A stretch of DNA of 52,892 bases from WJMB01 sp964581465 (GTDB taxonomy: Bacteria; RBG-13-66-14): positions 1 to 52,892 of the forward strand of contig CAZOOP010000026.1 in assembly GCA_964581465.1 (NCBI GenBank). The letters run 5' to 3'. Positions 24,864-32,923 of the stretch are shown here, piece after piece (position 1 is the first letter of the stretch; the number at the start of each line of letters is the position of its first letter). A model generated the notes under the pieces. The model saw only the letters and a program-made list of their open reading frames with translations. It did no database searches and was not told where the DNA came from. The position numbers were made by a program, and so were the translations under genes.

Positions 24864-26804
24864 CTATTGGATGTAGCCGATGGCGCGGAGGTGCTCGAGC
24901 TGCTGCTGGAGCTCGGTGGGGCTCATCTCGCCCGAGTAGGGGTTGAAGCGCTCCCGACGTTCGGCGTTGTCGCTGCGGTAGTCCTCCAGCAGCGCCTTGA
25001 GCTCGGCGAAGAGCTCCGGGTACTCGGCAGAGACCTCGTTGCGCTGGGTGTAATCCTCGGCCAGATAGAGTTCGTAGGCATCCAGGTTCTCGTAGTAGAT
25101 CAGCGTTGCCCGGGGAGTGATTACCGTCGCCTGGGCCTTGGTGGTTTCATTATCCGTGGTGTCGATGCGCTCGCTGAAGACGATCCGCTCCGGGTCGGCC
25201 GGCAAGTGAAGGGGCCGGGAGATGACGGCCTCCGGTGGGTGCTCGAGCCCCAGGCCGTTTAGGATCGTTGGATTGATGTCGGCGATGCTGACCAGATCAC
25301 TGCGCGTCCGGCCGCCTTCGAGCAGACCGGGCCAGTAGGCCACCAGGGGGACGTGGATGGATTCATTGTAGGACCAGTTGCCGTGGCCCAGGTGGCCGTG
25401 CTCCCAGAGCTCCTCGCCGTGGTCGCCGACGAAGAAGATGACCGTCTCTTCGAGCTGACCATTCTCTTCGAGGGCGTCGAGGATGCGCCCCAATACGGCG
25501 TCCTCGTAGGCGATCTCGCCCTGATAGAGGCCGCGGATCTGCTCCTTCTCATCCTCCGGGATATCCTCGGCCTCCCGGCTCTGGGCTTCGATCATGTAGT
25601 CGAAACCGGTTCCGCCTTCCAGGGGGCCGCTGTAACTGGACTCGGAAAGGTGCTCGACGGGAGGATGATAAGGATCGTGGGGATCGAAGAGGTGGATATA
25701 TGCGTAGACTCCCCCTTCTTCTGGAAGGTGCTGCGCCAATTCGACGGCGAGCCGGTTGGGGACGGCTTTGAGATGATTGAGATCGGCGGCGGCCAGAGCG
25801 TCGGTAAGGCTTTTCCCCAGATGCAGATAAAGCGGGCTGACGCTGCCGTAGATGCTGCCCAGGGTCGCGCTGGTTTGATAATCATATGTGGCGTGAACAT
25901 CAAAACCGCGGTAATGACCGGTGGCGGCATTTACGACGACGTTGCAGTAAAGGGCCCAGGTGGAGTAACCGTAGTCGCGCAGGCGACTCTGGATCGTTGG
26001 CAGCGGCGGCAGAGCGCTGGCGTGACCGACGCCGTGGACGGCGGGCTCCAGGCCGGTGAAAATCGAGCTGACCGAGGGCAGGGTCCAATTGCAGCTCGAG
26101 TAGCAGTTCTCGTACCGCACGCCCATTCGCGCCAGACGCTCCAGGTTGGGCGTCTCCACCGGGCCGCCGAAGGTCGAGCTCATATCCGCCCGGTAGGCGT
26201 CGGAGAGGATGACCAGAATGTTGGGTCCCTGGGATTCATCGGGATAGTCGTACTCGAAGCCGCCGAGGAAGAAGCTGTAACAAACGATGTAACCCAGCAG
26301 GGCGGCGGCGAAGACGCAGCCGGCGATCTTGCGGGCCGTCTCGACCAACCTCGGCGCGCGACGCAGCAGGATCCAGATTCCGACGGTGATGATAACCGCG
26401 CCCAGATACCCCAGGATGACCCCGAAGCTGGTGAAGTGGGAGAAACTGCTGGGCAGGGTCAGCACCAGTCCGCTCAGGATGAGGATCGCCAGCCGCCCGA
26501 TGCGCCGCCGGAGTTCATCTTCGACCTTGAAGACCCAGCGCAGCAGTGCCTCGACGCTCAGCGCCGCCGTAACGGAGGCGAGGAAGCCGACAAAGGGTCC
26601 AACTGACGCCGCCCCGATGACGAAGAGCAGGTGGGCGTGAAAGGTGTTCCCCATTGTCGCCGGGTTGATGGTCAGGCCTTCGGTGAAGAGGTGACTAACA
26701 TAGTAGAAGCCGATGTAGAGATAGGCGACCAGCAGACCCAGCAGGGTCAGCCTGAGAACGGCGCGCGGATAGGTCTCCGGTGTTGATTGTGTTCGCGTAT
26801 CCAT
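24864..26804 (-). CDS. membrane-anchored sulfatase-family enzyme, paralogue 2
   Basis: 646 aa, the same architecture as the protein encoded at 313-2262. An N-terminal membrane domain of about five spans (LLGLLVAYLYIGFYYVSHLF and following) precedes a periplasmic alkaline phosphatase-superfamily domain. Motifs: ILVILSDAYRADM, CNWTLPSVSSIFTG, HLFDPHDPYHPP, FFVGDHGEELWEHGHLGHG. The residue at the sulfatase nucleophile position is Thr241, not Cys or Ser. Paralogues of this type may modify surface polymers, but substrate and reaction are open. It is first gene of an operon with the nitrilase-family hydrolase. Confidence 0.87.
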   Translation of the reverse strand: MDTRTQSTPETYPRAVLRLTLLGLLVAYLYIGFYYVSHLFTEGLTINPATMGNTFHAHLLFVIGAASVGPFVGFLASVTAALSVEALLRWVFKVEDELRRRIGRLAILILSGLVLTLPSSFSHFTSFGVILGYLGAVIITVGIWILLRRAPRLVETARKIAGCVFAAALLGYIVCYSFFLGGFEYDYPDESQGPNILVILSDAYRADMSSTFGGPVETPNLERLARMGVRYENCYSSCNWTLPSVSSIFTGLEPAVHGVGHASALPPLPTIQSRLRDYGYSTWALYCNVVVNAATGHYRGFDVHATYDYQTSATLGSIYGSVSPLYLHLGKSLTDALAAADLNHLKAVPNRLAVELAQHLPEEGGVYAYIHLFDPHDPYHPPVEHLSESSYSGPLEGGTGFDYMIEAQSREAEDIPEDEKEQIRGLYQGEIAYEDAVLGRILDALEENGQLEETVIFFVGDHGEELWEHGHLGHGNWSYNESIHVPLVAYWPGLLEGGRTRSDLVSIADINPTILNGLGLEHPPEAVISRPLHLPADPERIVFSERIDTTDNETTKAQATVITPRATLIYYENLDAYELYLAEDYTQRNEVSAEYPELFAELKALLEDYRSDNAERRERFNPYSGEMSPTELQQQLEHLRAIGYIQ

Positions 26805-27413
26805 AGGCTTTTCCGTGATCCTCGCGTGTTGCGAAGCTGGACGCCGAAGCGGTGGAGCAGCTCCGGCGTCGGATCAGTGCCCCGCATCGTTTTTTCGAGT
26901 GATGATTGCCGAGCCGCTCACCAAATAACCATAGCTGAATCTTTCCCGTTTCGCAAAGCGGTTTTCTCCAGCGACCGATTCAGGGTCGGGGTCCGTAGCT
27001 CTGGTCTGTGTTATCATCGCTAGGGATCACGTAACGGCAATGGACTGTGTCATAATAGAATAACGTTGATAAATGGGCATTAAGTAGGTGGTAGAATGTG
27101 CTCACCGTAAATGTTGTTGGTGGTGGATCGGTTGGTTTCACTTATCCCGATTCCCCGCCTCGGCGATTCGGGGTGGTTTGGTCGACTGCCTGACGTTTGC
27201 AGCTCCGACGACTCCGTCCGAAGTCAAAACACCATACTATCTTCTAAACATTGCTGTACACGTACACATATTATTCCGCATAATGTGCTGTGAGCCTGAT
27301 GCGATGCTTGCCGTAGTCTTGCATCATCCCTTTTCTTTGCTGGTCCGACTACGTGGGTGATGCCCATTGTTGATATCCGTTGATTCCGATCGATACGCTT
27401 CGAGGCTTTCAAA
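26805..27413. other. divergent intergenic region
   Basis: Separates the minus-strand sulfatase operon from the plus-strand Rqc2 gene, so it must hold promoters for both, but I cannot place them with confidence. Frames at 27088-27360 have no ribosome-binding site. Confidence 0.4.
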
Positions 27414-29102
27414 ATGTACGACGGCTTGACCCTGGGCAGCTATCTGGCGTCCTGGCGACCCTTTCTCGAGGGAGCGCGGGTCATCGACGTCGTCCATCTG
27501 GATGCCCTGGACTCGAGGTTGAATCGACGGCTGGAGAAAGAGCTGCGCGATGACCGGGTGCTCGCCCTGACCCTGGCCGGCGAGGGCGGTCTGCGCGAGC
27601 TGGTCTTCGCCCTGCCCGGCCGCCGCGCCGGTCTCTTCCTCTGGCCCGGACAGCGGTTGCGCCGCAGTAAGCCGCAGAGCCGGGTCCGCCAGGGCGACCA
27701 GCGCTTCCTGCGCGGCGTGCTGGCCGGGTCGCGGATCACCGCGGCCAACCAGGCCGGGCGTGATCGCATCCTGATCCTCGATCTCGAAACCACCGACGAT
27801 CTGGGCGACCCCTACGCCTACCAGGCCTTCTTTCTGTTGATCGGTCGTCGGGCCAACCTGGTGCTGGTTCGAGACGGGTTGGTATTCTGCGCTTGGCGCC
27901 CCGGGGCGCGTTACGACGAGCAGCCACGTATTCCCGCAAACGGTTGCGACGATGTGGCGACCTACCTCGAAGCCCGCAGGACCGGGAGGGTCAAGCTGCG
28001 CCGATCGCGTAGTCTGGCAGGCGAGCTGGTCTTCGGTGTCGACGGTTTCTCCGCCCCCGCCGCCGAGGAGCTGTTTTCCCGCGCAGAGGTGCCCGCTGAA
28101 ACCACTTTTGACGAGTTGGACGAATCCCAGGCGCAGCGGCTGAGCGAACACGGACGGAAACTGATCGACGAGGCCGGAGAGGTGCGTTACTACCCTGAAC
28201 CCGCTCTGCTCTCGGCCCTGAGCTACGCCGGGCTGGAATCCGTTCCGACCGATCCGGAAATCGAGGCCGACCTGGTGGGTCGCCTCGAGCGCGCTCACTA
28301 CCGTCGCCGACTCGTCGAGCGCCTGAAGGGCGAACTCGAACGCGTCGCCGGACGTCTGGAGAAGGCCCGGCGGGATCGGGAGGCCGCCCTTGAGAAACAC
28401 CAGGACGCCGATCGGATCCAGCTAGCCGGTCAACTCCTGCTGGCCCGGCCCAACGTCAAGGGCCGCGCCGCGGACGAGTTAGAGCTCCCCGACGGCTCGA
28501 CCATCGAGCTCGATCCCACCAGTAGCTGGCTCGAGAACGCTCAGGGGCTCTTCGAGCAAGCCCGGCGTTTCCGCCGCGCCCGGGAACACGCCGACGGCCT
28601 CGGGGAGCTGGCCCGGAGCCTGGAAGACGAACTAGCCGAGCTCCGGCGCATCGAGGACCCCGACACCCCCTTTGCCGAACTCGCCGCCCTTTGCGACCGC
28701 TATCGCCGGAGCGAGCGACCCCGAGGGGCCGGAGGACGCAAGCTCCCCGCCAAGGTCGGGCACCAGCGCCTCGACGACGGTTTCGAGCTCTACTGGGGCC
28801 GCGACGGCCACAGCAACGACTACGTAACCTTCCAGATCGCCCGCCCCTACGATCTCTGGTTCCACGTCCAGCAAGGCCCCGGCGCCCACGTGATCGTCAA
28901 GCGCCCCGAACGCGACACCGTCGTGCCCGGAAAGATCATCGAACAAGCCGCCCGCACCGCCCTGCGCTTCTCCAAGATGCGCACCTCGACCCACGTACCG
29001 ATCGCCTACACTGAGCGGCGCTACGTGCGGCACAAGAAAGGCGCCGCCGGAGCCGTCTTCTACGAGCGCGAGAAGGTGATCTTCCTCGACGGCGAGATGT
29101 AG
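27414..29102 (+). CDS. rqcH: Rqc2/RqcH-type NFACT ribosome quality-control protein
   Basis: 562 aa. The NFACT-N domain (residues 1 to ~200) contains the Asp117-Arg118 pair in GRDRILILDLE at the position of the DR motif required for alanine tailing in bacterial RqcH. A helix-hairpin and long coiled-coil region follow (residues ~280-460, many Arg/Glu heptads). The C-terminal NFACT-R domain shows GRDGHSNDYVTFQ, DLWFHVQQGPGAHVIVK and VRHKKGAAGAVFYEREKVI. It is expected to bind 50S subunits with stalled nascent chains and recruit tRNA-Ala. Older annotations call the family fibronectin-binding protein. Monocistronic here. Confidence 0.9.
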   Translation: MYDGLTLGSYLASWRPFLEGARVIDVVHLDALDSRLNRRLEKELRDDRVLALTLAGEGGLRELVFALPGRRAGLFLWPGQRLRRSKPQSRVRQGDQRFLRGVLAGSRITAANQAGRDRILILDLETTDDLGDPYAYQAFFLLIGRRANLVLVRDGLVFCAWRPGARYDEQPRIPANGCDDVATYLEARRTGRVKLRRSRSLAGELVFGVDGFSAPAAEELFSRAEVPAETTFDELDESQAQRLSEHGRKLIDEAGEVRYYPEPALLSALSYAGLESVPTDPEIEADLVGRLERAHYRRRLVERLKGELERVAGRLEKARRDREAALEKHQDADRIQLAGQLLLARPNVKGRAADELELPDGSTIELDPTSSWLENAQGLFEQARRFRRAREHADGLGELARSLEDELAELRRIEDPDTPFAELAALCDRYRRSERPRGAGGRKLPAKVGHQRLDDGFELYWGRDGHSNDYVTFQIARPYDLWFHVQQGPGAHVIVKRPERDTVVPGKIIEQAARTALRFSKMRTSTHVPIAYTERRYVRHKKGAAGAVFYEREKVIFLDGEM

Positions 29103-29156
29103 CCACTGAGCAGCTTCGCCGAACCCTAACCCGCGCAGACCGCCCAGCCCGCGCCC

Positions 29157-29239
29157 GGCGTTGGCACGTTTCTTGCAGCAGTGCGTGGCGGCCGCTTGAT
29201 CGAAGCGGCGGCGCCATCCGCAAGAAACGTGCCAACGCC
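29157..29239. repeat. sigma-54-like inverted-repeat element, copy c
   Basis: TTGGCACGTTTCTTGC at 29161-29176 and its complement at 29220-29235; 75-bp core. Flanks GGCG/CGCC extend the stem. The inner left side is AGCAGTGCGTGGCGG and the inner right side ends ATCC. It starts 58 bp after the rqcH stop, where no other terminator is seen. Confidence 0.9.
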
Positions 29240-29905
29240 TCCCCGTCGGTGCGGCGAAGCCGTCGTTTTCACCGGGATGGTTCGGCGAAGCCGCGAGGAG
29301 CGCAACCGGAGCGATCGCGGGAGTATCCTATTTGTGTGTTGGATGAAAGCGGACGGTTCGCGGTTGGTTCGATGATGCTTTGATGGTTTGATATGCTGAA
29401 CGTTCGTCGCCCAAGATCCATGTAAGTGACTGGTGTTTGCGTAGCACCGGCTGAGAACCACTCTAACAACGGAGCGGTTCGGTCACGAGGGACTTTTTTT
29501 CCGATGGCATCACACACGGCCATACACACGACCATACACACGAGCATGGACCAGCCAACTCAAACTCGAAACACCACCCCACCTCGAAAAACGCTGCTGA
29601 TACGAGGCGTTGCCGAATGATGCTTGGCCCGCCAACTCAACCCCACGGCGCCTGCTAGTTCTTTAGGTATATATACTTGATAATATCACGCTTGGGATCG
29701 ATGCGCCATCATCGATGCTCGTTGCGCCAGGCAGTTGACAATGGAGCTGCCTGACGTCTCTACGGGCATCCTGGGAATATTAAAACCCACGTGCCTGCCA
29801 CAAGCAGCTCACTCGATATGCACACCTGATTGCCTGCTGACCGCATGTCTCAGAACGTTATCCAGTAACACCATGGTCCGTGACAGTTAAGTGATCCCTT
29901 ACCGA
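29240..29905. other. intergenic region without supported gene
   Basis: 29500-29550 contains imperfect repeats of CATACACACGACC-type sequence. The frame at 29426-29620 has no ribosome-binding site. Confidence 0.4.
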
Positions 29906-29916
29906 TCAAAGGAGTA

Positions 29917-30546
29917 ATGATGAGCTGGCTGGAGGACAAGCGGGAACGTTGGCGGCTGGGCATCACCGAGGTGGTGGGAGAACGGGCCGCCGTGGAGGTC
30001 CTGGACGGCTGGGACGACCTTGTTGCTTTGGAGCCGCCCCGGCGGGCGGAGTGGATGATCGCCGCCCTGGGGCGCCTGGAGCGGGTCATGCCCAACGAGG
30101 CCGCTCGGAGGGTCTTTCTCAAGTCGGTCAGTTGCACCTATGTGGAGGAGTTCGGCTCCGAGCCTCTGATGCGTATGCGCGAGCTCTACCGTCGCACCGG
30201 CGATATAGCCGACGTGGTGGCGGAGATGTCTCGTTTGAGCGAAAGCGACGGCGAGCCGAACTACCCGCCCTACGTGTACATGGATGGCTGTCTCGAGGTG
30301 ACCAAGGACTGCTGCGATCCCGAGGCTCTGGAGCACGCCCGGACGCCGCGGGAGCGTCGGGCCGCTGTTTGCTACTGCCCCCTGGTGCGCCAAGCGGAGG
30401 GTAAAGTGCCCGGGATCTACTGCAACTGCGGCGCCGGCTGGACCAAGGGTATCTGGGAGTTCATCCTGGAGCGTCCGGTGCGCGTCGAGGTGACCGCCTC
30501 GGTGCTGCGCGGCGACGAGGCCTGCGGACAGCGGGTGTACTTATAG
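29917..30546 (+). CDS. cysteine-rich hypothetical protein (DUF6144 / V4R-like C-terminus)
   Basis: 209 aa. GGAG precedes two ATGs (29917 and 29920); the second has better spacing. The C-terminal half has many cysteines (MDGCLEVTKDCCD, AVCYCPLV, IYCNCGAGWTKGIWEFILE) and ends with a VRVEVTASVLRGDEACGQRVYL pattern. This Gly-Asp-x-x-Cys ending resembles the V4R, ATC-hydrolase and DUF6144 groups, which bind small ligands or metals. The N-terminal part is helical. Not secreted. It stands alone, so context gives no hint. The family link is by eye only. Confidence 0.75.
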   Translation: MMSWLEDKRERWRLGITEVVGERAAVEVLDGWDDLVALEPPRRAEWMIAALGRLERVMPNEAARRVFLKSVSCTYVEEFGSEPLMRMRELYRRTGDIADVVAEMSRLSESDGEPNYPPYVYMDGCLEVTKDCCDPEALEHARTPRERRAAVCYCPLVRQAEGKVPGIYCNCGAGWTKGIWEFILERPVRVEVTASVLRGDEACGQRVYL

Positions 30547-31024
30547 CGACGCACGCTCCGTTGGAGGTATCGTTACGTCTTGTCGGACGGCCGATACTGT
30601 GGTCAGTCCAGATCGATCCGATTCCGGATCAGCTTGTCTCTTACTCACGGTCTCTCACGGTTTCTCATTGTTTGGACAAATGCCACCGAGACCATGACGA
30701 TAAGGGTTTGATTTATTCCCGCGTTGCAGTCTATAATGGCTAGGCCGCTTTACTAACCGGCCCACCACTTTTTCACTGAGGCGGTCCTCCAGGATGCAGC
30801 ATCTCTGGAAATAGGCGTCGGAGTGTTTATCCAGCTATACTAATCATGCCTTCCGGCGCAAGATTTCCCTTACCATGTCATTTTAGGATTCTTCGGTTGA
30901 ACCGGCATTGACACTGCGGTGATTGACCGACAGTTGCCTATTTGGTTTTCATAAGCGGATTACGGCGCATCGAGGCGATGCCCGCCAACCGACGCGGACC
31001 GTTTTTGCTTCCGCCCGTTATGTC
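30547..31024. other. intergenic region
   Basis: No terminator or gene can be supported. The frame open from 30923 belongs to the next gene, but its first 38 codons look non-coding. Confidence 0.4.
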
Positions 31025-31036
31025 AAGGAGGGCCCC

Positions 31037-32440
31037 TTGGGAATCAAGCGTTACCTTAACGTCTTCATTACTTTGGTATTATTCATCGCCTGTCTTTTCG
31101 CTGTATACTTGTTAGGGCTGGATAAAACCGAAGGCCACCGCGCCCTGGGCGATCGACACCTCGAAAACGAGGAATACGAGCAGGCTTTGGAGGAGTACAG
31201 GTTGGCCCTACTGACCGAGTTCGATGATGAACTCATAGAGGCCCTGGGCGAGGAGCAGGAAGAAGAAGGCGAGGGCGAGGAGACCGTCGAAGACGAAGAG
31301 AAAAGAACGATCGAGGATTTGACGCTCGATGAAATCCTCGAGCTGCTGCGTTCCCAGGATGTAACCAATGAGCGCGTAGTCGCGGGAATCTACGACACTT
31401 GGTACCTCCAGTCCAAAGAGGTGCTGGATACCTACCGCCGGGTGAAAGACCAGTTCGATTACGCCAACCGGGTCCAGGAGACCGTTACGATGGCCGCGCC
31501 TGAGGAGGAAACCGAAGAGGGAACCGCCGAGGGTGAGGGCGAGGGCGAAGAGGCCGAAGGTGCTGTGGAAGAAGAGGTTGTACCGATCCGTCTCATTCCC
31601 GACAACGTTATCGATGAGTTCCTCGAAGCCGGTTGGGAACTGCTCGAAGCCGAGAGCTATTTGAAGACCATCCGCAACAACGAACTGGGCAGTTACTACG
31701 ACGACGCCGTCGAATTGCTGGACGAGGTCCAGGCCGAGCTGGACGAAGAGATCATCATCACCGTTGGTGAGCGCGAGATCGACGCTTACACGGTTGACTT
31801 CCCGGATCCACCGTCGACGTGGGACCCCGAAGAAGGCCCCTGGGACCAGTACAAGTACGTGGTGCGCGAGGATGTCAAGGAAAAGACCCTCACCGTGCGC
31901 ACCTATCTGCTCTATCCGGATCAGAACAAGATGCGCATCATCGACGACTACGCCTCGGCTGAGAACGCCCGAGCCTTCATGACCGAGATGGGCAGCCTCG
32001 TCGATGATTCACCGATCCAGATGGCCGTTCTAGCGGCCGAGCGCCTCGACAAGATTGACCTCGGCGAGTTCGACAGTATCGAGGCCGGCGAGCTACGCTA
32101 CTTCCTGATGCTCAACGTCGCCCTGAAGAACGTTTCGGACAAGCCCTATACGTTCACCCTCAAAGATCCCGCCATGCTGCGCCTCTACCGCCGTCGCGAG
32201 GCCAATATGGACGAGCCGATGACCAGCGAGTACGAGGATCGCAAATCCATCAACCGCGACTTCTTCGATGACGAGTTCACCATTCAGCCTGGTGAGACCG
32301 TCACCGGTTGGGTACTGTTCTGGACCTACGAGTCCGACCAGTACTACTTCAAGGTCATCCAGATGCTGGAGGACGAACGCAACGGCACCCAGTACTCCGA
32401 GGCTGTGGCCGGCAAGCGTCTACCCGACTTCGGCGACTAG
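31037..32440 (+). CDS. membrane-anchored acidic hypothetical protein
   Basis: TTG start at 31037, 5 bp after AAGGAGG, giving 467 aa. The longer reading from 30923 has no ribosome-binding site. Residues ~5-28 form one membrane span (YLNVFITLVLFIACLFAVYLLGL), so the rest is probably periplasmic or cytosolic on a single anchor. A TPR-like helix pair follows (HRALGDRHLENEEYEQALEEYRLALL). Two very acidic low-complexity segments (EEQEEEGEGEETVEDEE and EEETEEGTAEGEGEGEEAEG) come next. The C-terminal 200 residues are a beta-rich domain (YFLMLNVALKNVSDKPYTFTLKDP, IQPGETVTGWVLFWTYES) resembling Ig-like DUF4352-type folds. Function unknown. Confidence 0.8.
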   Translation: MGIKRYLNVFITLVLFIACLFAVYLLGLDKTEGHRALGDRHLENEEYEQALEEYRLALLTEFDDELIEALGEEQEEEGEGEETVEDEEKRTIEDLTLDEILELLRSQDVTNERVVAGIYDTWYLQSKEVLDTYRRVKDQFDYANRVQETVTMAAPEEETEEGTAEGEGEGEEAEGAVEEEVVPIRLIPDNVIDEFLEAGWELLEAESYLKTIRNNELGSYYDDAVELLDEVQAELDEEIIITVGEREIDAYTVDFPDPPSTWDPEEGPWDQYKYVVREDVKEKTLTVRTYLLYPDQNKMRIIDDYASAENARAFMTEMGSLVDDSPIQMAVLAAERLDKIDLGEFDSIEAGELRYFLMLNVALKNVSDKPYTFTLKDPAMLRLYRRREANMDEPMTSEYEDRKSINRDFFDDEFTIQPGETVTGWVLFWTYESDQYYFKVIQMLEDERNGTQYSEAVAGKRLPDFGD

Positions 32441-32460
32441 TCACCTGCGCGAAGTACCTT

Positions 32461-32492
32461 GGAAAACGGGCCGGTTCCGGCCCGTTTTCCTT
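32461..32492. terminator. strong bidirectional terminator
   Basis: Perfect 14-bp stem with a TT loop (GGAAAACGGGCCGG and its complement), flanked by A and T runs. 20 bp after the acidic protein stop. Confidence 0.85.
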
Positions 32493-32495
32493 ATG

Positions 32496-32520
32496 GGGTT
32501 ATCACCTGAAACTGAACCGA
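32496..32520 (-). repeat. isolated MITE/IS terminal-repeat-like sequence
   Basis: GGGTTATCACCTGAAACTGA continuing to CCGA matches the MITE termini (GGGATCATCACCAGAAACTGAACC). No interior follows. Possibly a relic. Confidence 0.4.
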
Positions 32521-32859
32521 CGACGAAAACAAAGAATGCGGCATTTAGAACGGAGGTTCTGACAACTAACTTCCGAAGGGCCTCAGTTAAACGAGCCAAA
32601 GAGATGTCATATCTGCGAAGATCGCTATTTGATAGCGTTCAGCCTCACTCTAACTGGTAAGCCCGGAATGCAAGTCAGCAGTCGTTGCTTCACGACTCTC
32701 GGCGTTCATTTCTAAGCGGCCTCTTGTAAGAGGCCTCTTAGAACAAGTCTGGTTTTGCGCCACCAGTCAACATATGTACAGCGATAGAGCACACAGCAAT
32801 AATTATCATTTAATCAATCATACTTTATTATACACCTGTTAAATCAAGTATAGTAATCC
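32521..32859. other. intergenic region without supported gene
   Basis: Contains a GGCCTCTT-GT-AAGAGGCC hairpin near 32717-32736. Otherwise AT-rich and featureless. Confidence 0.4.
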
Positions 32860-32861
32860 CG

Positions 32862-32886
32862 ATAAGAATAACCCCCAATCAGGGGG
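32862..32886 (-). terminator. terminator of the SprA-like gene
   Basis: On the minus strand CCCCC-TGATT-GGGGG followed by TTATTCTTAT, about 38 bp after the stop codon. Confidence 0.65.
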
Positions 32887-32923
32887 CGATCGCGAGTGGG
32901 AACGGGCTGGAGAAGGCCACGGC

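Noticed and set aside
25353..26606. Plus-strand frame opposite the second sulfatase-like gene
   Set aside because: Antisense shadow; the minus-strand frame has clear enzyme motifs and a signal/membrane region.
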